Assembly (NCBI RefSeq): GCF_034702125.1
Contig: NC_085865.1
Span: forward strand, 37,687,460-37,751,459
Direction: 5' to 3'
From: Engraulis encrasicolus
Lineage: Eukaryota; Chordata; Actinopteri; Clupeiformes; Engraulidae
Length of the DNA stretch: 64,000 nt
The notes beneath the pieces were generated by a model that made no database searches, was not told the origin of the DNA, and saw only the letters and a list, made by a program, of their open reading frames with translations. Within the stretch, counting starts at the first letter, position 1; the number at the start of each line of letters is the position of its first letter. The position numbers and the translations under genes were made by a program. Shown piece by piece: positions 56,213-64,000 of the stretch.

Positions 56213-58125
56213 CATACCTGTCAACTTTGAGCTCCCAAAATCCGGGAAAGTTCCCATATTTTAAGCCAAAATCCGGGAAATTTTCCAAAGGCCAAATTCT
56301 GACAGTCAAGGGGATGACAGAGACGGATCGGACGGTGCGTTCTATCTGCTTTTCACAACAGCGCACGTGCAAAGACAGTCCTGTCTAAAATCCCTCAGAA
56401 CACGTTTTACAGCGAGGAAAAACAATGTAATGAAAACAAAACAATGAAATGAGCGCAATGAGTTTCTTGTTGTTGTAACAGGGCGCACTGCCTGTCCAGT
56501 AAGGTGTGTCCCTCAGCAGGTCCCATACCCCAATGACGTCACGGGACTCAGGTAGCCGCTCAGTGGCTAATCCGTAATTGGTGGCTATGCCATTGTTTTT
56601 ATAAAATCAGATGAATTAGACCGGCTCATTGGAGCCTTCCCGGTGTGCCGGTATTCGCTGATGATGCCCGGTGCCTTTGCTACGGGTGCAGCAAGGTATG
56701 TGTGATCACAGTTTTGTCTAGATGACTGCAACCAGCTAGAGCTGTGTATTTAAACATAGGCTACTGTTCATTCTCAGGAGCCAGTTCCCGTGGCGTCTAA
56801 CCCCAGTGGCTTCCCCTCCCTCTCAGTGTTGTTGAGGTGAGCTTGTAAAGATCCTTTGTCCTATGCATAGCTCATGTTAAACATTTGTCAACTATTTGTA
56901 TGTAACATGTACTGATCTCTGTGTATGTTCACCTAATTCCAGACACCTCAGAGTACGTCGAGGGTCTGTCTCTGTGGGCAGACTGCTTGCGGCAGCTGCT
57001 CACCGCTGTTTTGCCCTTACGAAATTGTTTAGCCTTTCTGTTTTGTTTGTTTCTTTAATTTTCTTTCGCCTGTCCGCCGCTTTAGCTTGTCACTTTGTCA
57101 TTGTACGGGGTTTGGCTGTCGCAGTTCTAGGCCTATGTACGCTAGTCGGGCCGGGCCATACAGTAGACTAGTAGTTTTGAGTGTGATTATACGGATTTAT
57201 TCTGTGTGTAGTGGATATCCACACTTATTGTCATTTAATCACTTACATAGCGTAGTGAGCCTATGCGCGTGTGTGTGTGACTGGCGTTTACCATAGGCCC
57301 CTTGGTTTCGTGCACGAGTGGTGAACTTAATTTATTCTCAACTAGTAAGCCTGCCCGGCTGGCCTAGCTCGGTGAACCCCTTTTATCCTGGGGCAGCCAA
57401 CCCCGTTCTAATGTGCATTACTGTTTTTATCTCAGCGGCGCAGGGTTTTAATTGACTACAATTGTATTAATAAAGAAAACATTGTTATTCCTTTAAACAA
57501 AGGTACGTCTCTTGTCCATTCTATCCGAACCTGTTGTGCCTTATTGGTTGAAATCAAAATATATTCTGGGGTGGCAGTCCCCCAGTGGCGTAGTCGTGCA
57601 ATTACAAGTATCAGTCTGATGGTTATTATTTTAGGAAAACTAACATCTAAAGGTCCACCTTACTACATTGTTTTGTCGTATAAGATGTCTGTTCGTTCAA
57701 AACTTTGTGCTGGTAGCCTACAGGTTGTGATTAGGTTAATCGCATGATTCGCTGTTTCGAGGCTGTTTTATGCGTTGCATGAACTGACGGTTTCTGAGGC
57801 AAAGAGTGGGTGTACAAGTGCTAGAAAACTACGGTGCTCGAGGGTGACAGACAGCTCGTATTTTCAAGGAACTTCAATTCTTGGTGGCATCTGGCATACA
57901 ATGTTCTGGCAGGTAGCTTGATAAGCGAGACCCTCTGGCTCTCTCGTCAAGAGGGGGTGTGGCTCGTCGGACAGGGCCGTGGGTATAATTACTGTACCGA
58001 CGGTGTTTTTTGATAATGTGAAAAATCCGGGATACTTCCGGAAATAATGTAAAATCGGGAAGAAATCGGGAAATGAGTCAAAAATAGGGAGTTTCCTGGG
58101 AAATTAGGGATGGTTGACAGGTATG
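56213..58125. mobile_element. Decayed 1.9-kb element with CATACCTGTCAAC ends
   Basis: CATACCTGTCAACTTTGAGC at the left is matched by GGTTGACAGGTATG at the right, with AATCCGGGAAA / ATCGGGAAA words inside both. The interior contains splice-like and polyadenylation-like signals (see findings) but no recognised transposase. The 56896-57171 frame has no family resemblance. Confidence 0.6.
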
Positions 58126-59190
58126 GTCCACCGGGCAAATGCCTTGTATCCCGTATATGGCCAATCCAGCTATGGCTAACAACAATCCTTGTTGGCTGTG
58201 GCGGAAGCACGGCAGGGTAGCCTACTCTTCCTGATGTTACTCGGATAATAGTATACTGTATGTAGCAACTAGCCCCTTAATGTGTGCTGTTCCACTAGTG
58301 GGACTCTGTAGGCCTAATAGTCACTGCAAAAACTTTACTATCCTAGTGCAACACCACTATGACAGTACACGGGGCCTTTGGTAATACAGTATTACGATTT
58401 GGGCATTGCCATTCAGGTAGCAGCTTATTTATAACAGGGACCGTGTCTTACTGGGAAAAACAATATAGTAATATATATAATGTAACATTTCAAAATCAGA
58501 TCCGCCTCTTATTGCACATGATGTGTTCTGCCGGTGGAAGGCGTCACTGTTCACTGGCAACAATAATAATAATAAGAAGATGAAGAAGAAGAAAGAAAAT
58601 AAATGAAAAAAAAAGAAAATAGAAAAATGTAAACACAACATCACAACAATATTATTATGATACCATTGCAAACACTTGTAATAACACATTATATGCTAGC
58701 TTTATTCATGCTATTCTGTTTGAAAGGAGAATATTGGTGTAAATTAGGCTTGTAAGTACAGTAAGACGTGTCGTTTTATGTCAGTGAGTGTTGTGGATAG
58801 TAAAACAATGAGAACACTATAAACCCTTCTAAACAAGCCCTAGGTAGAGGAGCTAGAGGGCTGCACTATATTTGTGTGCACCCCGCAGAGATGTAAATAT
58901 AATAGCAGGGGGTAACAAAGCCTTGCTGGCAGTGGTGAAGACACACCAGGAGGGTATCCTACTCTAAATGAACTTATACAGATAATATACAATATAAAAT
59001 ATGAAATATAATAATGTAATAATATAATAACATTATGATAATATACTGTATTACCCACTGTTCTGCCTTCCATTTATTGTAATTCCTTGCCTCAGATTAG
59101 TATGGCACACGTAAATCTTATGGTGAATACCGCCACTTTTACGCGGTACTGTGCCTACTGTGCAATTCTACTTCCTGGGAGCCCAGTCTT

Positions 59191-59669
59191 GCGAAAAAAT
59201 CAACTGTAAGCTTCATGGTGCCGTTACGAGATAGCCTCGTTTTTCGTGGTTGGGCAACGCTCGCTGTCGCCCGTGAGAGTGGGTGAGAGATAGGGCGAGA
59301 GAGAGAGTGCGAGTGCCCCAAGCAGCGTGCATTCCGGGAGGGGAGCCCTGTCGTCGTGTCAGCTTCATGTCATCTCTCCCTTCCTCCAACGTTGTCCCTA
59401 ACCTTAACCCTAACCCTAACCTTAACCCTAAACCTAACCCTAAATCGCTTGTTTGAAATGTTTGATTACCGTATGAAACTTGTGAGTCCCGTTTCCAGTT
59501 ACCCTTCCTTCACGCTTGATTGTTGACGTCCGTCCCCATTATTTTCCCCCCCAGAACTAAACTACCCCAATTGTCAATTCCCCCTTTCGTCACTCAACCA
59601 CGACAAACGAGGCTATCTCGTGACGGCACCACGAAGCTTACAGTTGATTTGTTCTGGGGTTTTTTCGTA
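59191..59669. mobile_element. Palindromic element around a telomere-like core
   Basis: The left arm 59191-59252 (ATCAACTGTAAGCTTCATGG, GAGATAGCCTCG) is the inverse of the right arm 59595-59669 (CGAGGCTATCTCG, ACGAAGCTTACAGTTGAT), with few differences over about 58 bp. No coding is present. It is probably a large MITE. Confidence 0.85.
59396..59443 (-). repeat. Interstitial telomere-like repeat
   Basis: About eight units of CCCTAA or CCTTAA/CCTAAA variants on the + strand (TTAGGG on the - strand), in the middle of the palindromic element. Confidence 0.85.
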
Positions 59670-60489
59670 AATATTTCATGAACGGCACGAGATACGGTTG
59701 TTCCTGGTCAGTTTCAGTCAGTGCTTTCAAGTGTTTTCTGCCGTAAAGCCACGGACTTCATCTCTCCCGCAATTCATATCTTTTCACACTTGAGCCTTGG
59801 ACAATATTAGTCTGTACGTAACCTTTTGTGTAAGATTTAGTTTGTAACGAAATTGCATTGATATTTTGAGGTAAATTTCAATCTATTTGGCTCTAGAAAT
59901 GATGTATACTTTGCCTGGAAATGTTGGCTAATCTGTTTCTACTTAGCTATGCTAGGTCACGTTTGTGTATGCTGAAATTAGATCGCTGGATTGCGTGTAG
60001 ATTTGTGCCATGTAGAAACATTTGAGTATGTGGAATTCATGTATGTTTATTTCGTTTTTCTGTTAACAATTTCACAGTATTGAGAGTGGAAGTGCAAGTG
60101 TACAAAGTGAAAGTGCAAGTGAAAAGTCAGTGAGGAAATGAAAGAAAGAAAATAAAAGGACAAAATCACGCTTCAGCTTGCCTTCTCTTGAACTGTTCAT
60201 AGCTGTCTAGCTCTGCACCAGTAACGCAGGCCGAGGGCAGCATACCGACGATCTCAACAACACCTCAAAATCAGATAGCCTTTCAATGCACATGATGTGT
60301 TCACTACAACAAAACAATATTTAAAAACACAACATTATTATAGGCCTGCCATTGCAAAGATTTCTGTAGTAGCACATTATAGTCATGCCATTCTGATTTA
60401 GAGACTGCCCTATAGAGGGTATACTGGTTGGCCACGGCAGGGCCCCAGACACTTCTTTACTGATGCGTTATAGCTTAGTGATACCCTTC

Positions 60490-60870
60490 TTATTTAAATG
60501 AGGTGTGAATCAAACAGTAGGAGGAGATATGGGATGTTGGATAAAGGATTAGCTAACCAAAGTGGTAGCTTACAAGGGGAATGGAAAATTACAGGAGATT
60601 CTCACAGAAGAATCACAAGAACCACAGAAATCCATGAACATGGCTCCTTAATTGGAACACAGAATCTATGGCAGTTTACCGGATTCGGCCCAAATTTCAC
60701 GATGAGCCTTGTGTTCACTTCAGGGAATTCCATGAGACCAGAATGAATACTACTCAGCGTTTTTGTACTTTGTAAAAGCTCATTTCCATGGCCCAAAATT
60801 CTTTGTATGACCAGTGCATGTAAAGAAATTGACAATAAAACCAACTTGAACTTGAACTTGAACTTGAACC
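60490..60870 (+). mobile_element. Non-LTR retrotransposon 3' end with (TTGAAC)n tail
   Basis: TGACCAGTGCATGTAAAG, GACAATAAAACCAAC and four tandem TTGAAC/CTTGAA units resemble the ends of fish non-LTR elements, which end in short tandem repeats. The coding part is not recognised. Confidence 0.55.
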
Positions 60871-60941
60871 ATACAGTACATTTAACTTTCAGACAGTCGT
60901 CACTCAGGATCCCAAGAGTCTAAGTAAACTTAAAATGTAAG

Positions 60942-61158
60942 CAGGGCTGGACTAGGGGAGGGGAGGAATAGGGCCCGGGCACTTTTGGATTAAAGCCCCC
61001 CCATCCCCCCATAATTAGCTGCGCGGAACTTGTTGGCCCCTATTTTCAGAAATGTAAAAACATTTTTTTTTTAAATTACATTTCTGAAAATAGGGGCCCA
61101 CAAGGGTGCAGGGCCCACCGGGAAATGCCCTCTATGCCAGATGGCCAGTCCAGCCCTG
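60942..61158. mobile_element. hAT-type MITE with 8-bp target duplication AATGTAAG
   Basis: Starts CAGGGCTGGACTAGGG and ends GGCCAGTCCAGCCCTG. AATGTAAG is repeated exactly at 60934-60941 and 61159-61166. The centre is a palindrome: GGCCCCTATTTTCAG at 61035 and CTGAAAATAGGGGCCC at 61084. Confidence 0.93.
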
Positions 61159-61166
61159 AATGTAAG

Positions 61167-62080
61167 CCTACATCTCTGCATTTCTAGGCTGCAGTGTTAG
61201 TGAACATGCCTGTATGGCTATTCCACTGGGAAGATGAGATGAGACGAGCATGTGTCTGAAGAGGAAGAGATGAATTTCATATCATGGTTCCTACATGACA
61301 CCATGACATTATCATCTGAAACGTGTCACTCTCACATATTGCTACATTCATAAGTCATGACTCAAGGACATGCTATACAACCGCGTGATAAGTAGCTTTG
61401 CCTTTAGGGATGTCTCTATGGCCATCGGAATAATAGCATGACATTGTGTATGCGTGTGCGTGTGTGTGTGTGTGTGTGCGTGTGTGTGTGCATGAGCGCG
61501 TGCATGTGTGGCGTGTGTCTTTGTGTGTGTTTATCAATCCAATCACTCACCACAGAACATGACATATGCCTGTACAGCTGTGACAGTACCACTATTCATG
61601 CTCATGATATCTCTGACATATCATCCTCCCACTTGCTACAATGTTTCATAACCCTGGCTTTATATTATATTACTGTAAGCAAAATTCTACCTATTCTTCA
61701 AAAATGAATCTTTTATGTTATTGAACTGTGTGGCTTGCCACTCAAAGGCTTCACCTGTTGGTACAGAGCAGGAGGAAACAGATTTGGCTTTGTTTTGTTT
61801 TTGTTTTTGGAGATGTATGAATAATACAAAACCACTGTTGAGCCACAATGAATCATGAAATGTTTCTATGGATATTGCCACAGGATATTTGGGATATTGC
61901 CTTACCACTCAGTTTTTATATATCACCTGTCAGTGAAAGGTAAAAAACACATTGAAAAAGTAAAAATGAAAATGAAAAATGACAATATGTAGACATGTCG
62001 AAGGAAGATATACTTTCTTTCACCTCTTTGAAACCTTTTCAAATGTCTGCCAGGTGAAGCTAGTGCTTGAAGAAGACAGA
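61167..62080. other. Intergenic DNA, no gene seen
   Basis: AT-rich, with a short GT/GC repeat at 61448-61520. No coding or element termini are recognised. Confidence 0.6.
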
Positions 62081-62083
62081 ACA

Positions 62084-62115
62084 CGCACGCACGCACGCAC
62101 GCACGCGCGCACACA

Positions 62116-62194
<79 letters not shown>
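62084..62194. repeat. GCAC/CA compound microsatellite
   Basis: About 15 GCAC tetramers followed by about 23 CA units. Confidence 0.96.
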
Positions 62195-62196
<2 letters not shown>

Positions 62197-62294
62197 CTGA
62201 CAGGCCAGGGAACGTGATTTATGGAAGGGTTTTGCCAGAGCCAATAGTTGACTGGGTTAGGTCCAGCCCTCCTGGGGGATCCACAGGCCCTCAA

Positions 62295-62575
62295 CGCCAA
62301 CAGGCTTGGAGAGAAGAGAAGAAAAGAGGAGAGAGGGAAGAAGAGGTGAGAAGAAAAGAGAAAAGAGGTGAGAAGAGAAGAGAAGGGAAGAGGAGAGGAG
62401 AGAAGGGAAGAAGGGAGGGGAGGAGAGAAGTGAAGAGCAGAGGAGAGAAGGGAAGAGGAAAGGAGAAGACAAGAATAGAGTAGGGGAGAGAAGGGAAGTG
62501 GAAAGGAGATAAGTCAAGAGAGGAGGAGAGAGATGAAGAGAGGATGAGAGAGGAGAAGAGGAGAGGAGAGAAGCC
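62295..62575. repeat. GAGAAG purine tract
   Basis: About 280 bp of A/G on the + strand built of GAGAAG and GGGAAGAGG words. Confidence 0.92.
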
Positions 62576-62678
62576 TCACAGCAGGCCAGTGCAGCCACTC
62601 TGCAGGCCCGCAAATTAGCCCTGATGATGGCTTACTCCCGGCTCCTGCCATGACCACCAACATATGGCACTCAGGACG

Positions 62679-62936
<258 letters not shown>

Positions 62937-63039
62937 CCTAGGCCTGCTGGTCCTCGTGCACTAATAAGTTAGGGGTCTAATGAAGGCGCAGGGAGCGGCA
63001 CGCTCGGTCATCCACTAATGATAATGAACACGCTAGCGC

Positions 63040-63545
63040 TTAGCTAGCTAGCGGACTATAGCCCCTGATTAATGATCCGCTGTGTTCTACGTTACACATG
63101 TAATTATACTCTCCTCTGCTTTAGGCAGCAGGTAGTAAGCGACACATATGTCACCATCTTGCACTGGGTCAGTTATGCCTCTTTTCCACTGACGGTTTTC
63201 TGGTAGGCCTACAGCTCGACACAGCGCGACTCGGCTGCAAATTTTTGATTTTCAAATAGGCATGACACAGCTCAATCATGAAGCAAGAAGTGGCAGCGGA
63301 GTCGTGCTGTGTCGAGCTGTTATACCAGAAAACTGGCAGTGGAAAAGAGGCAATAGTGGGTAGATCTGCAAGACCATCACATACTACAGAATCGGAAATA
63401 TTTTTTTCATGTATCACGATCTTTCTAAGGATCAGCTGTATCTATCCTTGTCATTCATGGAAACATCAACATGGAGCCTGAGGATGCTTATGGCTAGTGG
63501 ACTAGTGCCTGACTAATGATCGTCTGTGCTCTATGTTATCATGCC
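63040..63545 (+). repeat. Short direct duplication flanking a MITE
   Basis: TAGCTAGCGGACTATAGCCC then CTGATTAATGATCCGCTGTG at 63046-63085 recurs in diverged form at 63492-63530 (GGCTAGTGGACTAGTGCC, TGACTAATGATCGTCTGTG), both continuing TCTAYGTTA. The MITE at 63176-63352 lies between them. Confidence 0.7.
63176..63352. mobile_element. MITE with TGCCTCTTTTCCACTG ends
   Basis: The 16-bp termini TGCCTCTTTTCCACTG and CAGTGGAAAAGAGGCA are exact inverses. The arms continue with CAGCTCGACACAGCGCGAC and GTCGTGCTGTGTCGAGCTG. The target duplication is unclear. Confidence 0.88.
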
Positions 63546-64000
63546 AGGGAAGGTTTTATGAAGGGGAGACAGGGCACTGATGAAATCACCCATAGAAATG
63601 AATGGGGGCAGTTCGTAATGGCAGTATGGCGGGTGTGTACAAATATCCTGCCTGCTCTGCTGCTACTGAACCAAACAAACAGTGTTCCTATCATCTTATA
63701 CAAGAACAAGTTTATAATCCTGATGACTCTTAGAAGCAGCCAACAAAGCCAATTAAAAAAGTTTGCAAAAGTCTTTAAAAACATCTGTTTTCCCATGGGA
63801 AACGTTTTTAATTACTCTAGGAGGTTTTGGACGAATGAGGAAAGGTGGAAGCATTTTACAAAACTGTTAAGAGTGTGGTTCGGGTTGTGGGTTGTGTTTA
63901 CAGCCAAAAAAGATCAATGGTGTTTAAACATGTAAAACCCACTGTTCAAATCAATTTGAACATTTATTTCTGTTAGAGTGCCATTGCGGATACTCCCTAC
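63546..64000. other. Right window edge, no gene seen
   Basis: An open frame of 139 codons (63516-63935) shows no domain, splice structure or family likeness and overlaps a frame of similar quality on the other strand. Nothing is called. Confidence 0.55.

Larger units (their letters stand above)
55142..58172. mobile_element. Possible hAT MITE split by later insertions
   Basis: CAGGGCTGGACTGGGGC at 55144 and GGCCAATCCAGC at 58158 look like the two ends of the family at 13239 and 60942. CCGGGCATTTTCGCG follows the left end and ACCGGGCAAATGCC precedes the right end. The 3 kb between holds two other elements. Target duplications were not found. Confidence 0.45.
58480..60430 (+). repeat. Local duplication: 58480-58745 and 60262-60420
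   Basis: Shared ordered words include AAAATCAGAT, GCACATGATGTGTTC, AACACAACAT, CCATTGCAAA, GCACATTATA-type words and CATGC(T/C)ATTCTG. The copies are collinear on the + strand and about 1.8 kb apart. They differ substantially, so the duplication is old. Confidence 0.65.

Noticed and set aside
56896..57171. 91-codon hydrophobic frame
   Set aside because: It lies inside a decayed element and shows no signal peptide or family likeness at its start.
63516..63935. 139-codon open frame on the + strand
   Set aside because: No domain, no splice context, and an overlapping frame of similar quality on the other strand.

Overview
This window is vertebrate, almost certainly teleost fish, nuclear DNA. 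It has short GT-AG-bounded exons in large introns, very abundant (CA)n/(GT)n and (CT)n microsatellites, many small hAT-type elements with 8-bp target duplications, tRNA-derived SINEs and decayed LINEs. There are no operons, prokaryotic genes, rRNA or functional tRNA genes.

Two genes can be supported. The first is the 3' part of a DNAJB6-type co-chaperone gene on the + strand. Its exons lie at 3330-3395, 5128-5232, 16134-16274, 17470-17620 and 21536-21641, and all phases are compatible. They encode the end of the J domain, the G/F-rich region, the Ser/Thr-rich region and the short-isoform C-terminus ending in LDNK. The first J-domain exons lie left of the window. An internal donor at 21607 in the short form's last exon joins in phase to two more exons, 35739-35915 and 47974-48074. 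Together they give a long C-terminus with a basic cluster, matching the layout of the mammalian nuclear long isoform.

The second gene is on the - strand, nested in the last long-isoform intron. It is a complete three-exon gene (coding 40630-40570, 38815-38729, 38290-38112) for a 108-residue CD59-like Ly6/uPAR protein with a signal peptide, ten cysteines and a hydrophobic GPI-type tail.

Layout: 1-3.3 kb is intron with microsatellites and a hAT MITE. 3.3-23.6 kb holds the five dnajb6 exons, the short-form 3' UTR and transposon-filled introns. 23.6-35.7 kb is long-isoform intron with two or three stretches that look like conserved regulatory DNA. 35.7-48.1 kb holds the long-form exons, the nested Ly6 gene and several copies of two local repeat families. 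48.1-64 kb is the probable long 3' UTR and then intergenic DNA full of nested MITEs, foldback elements, an interstitial telomere-like block and local duplications.

The most notable points are: a (GT)~48 tract just before the short-form terminal exon and a (CA)~50 tract just after its stop codon, which could pair in the pre-mRNA and loop out the exon that decides the isoform; microsatellites next to six of seven dnajb6 acceptors; the antisense nested Ly6 gene; a three-level transposon nest whose empty site is preserved elsewhere in the window; and two diverged minisatellites of about 115-125 bp period. Identifications rest on reading the sequence and general family knowledge; no database search was run.
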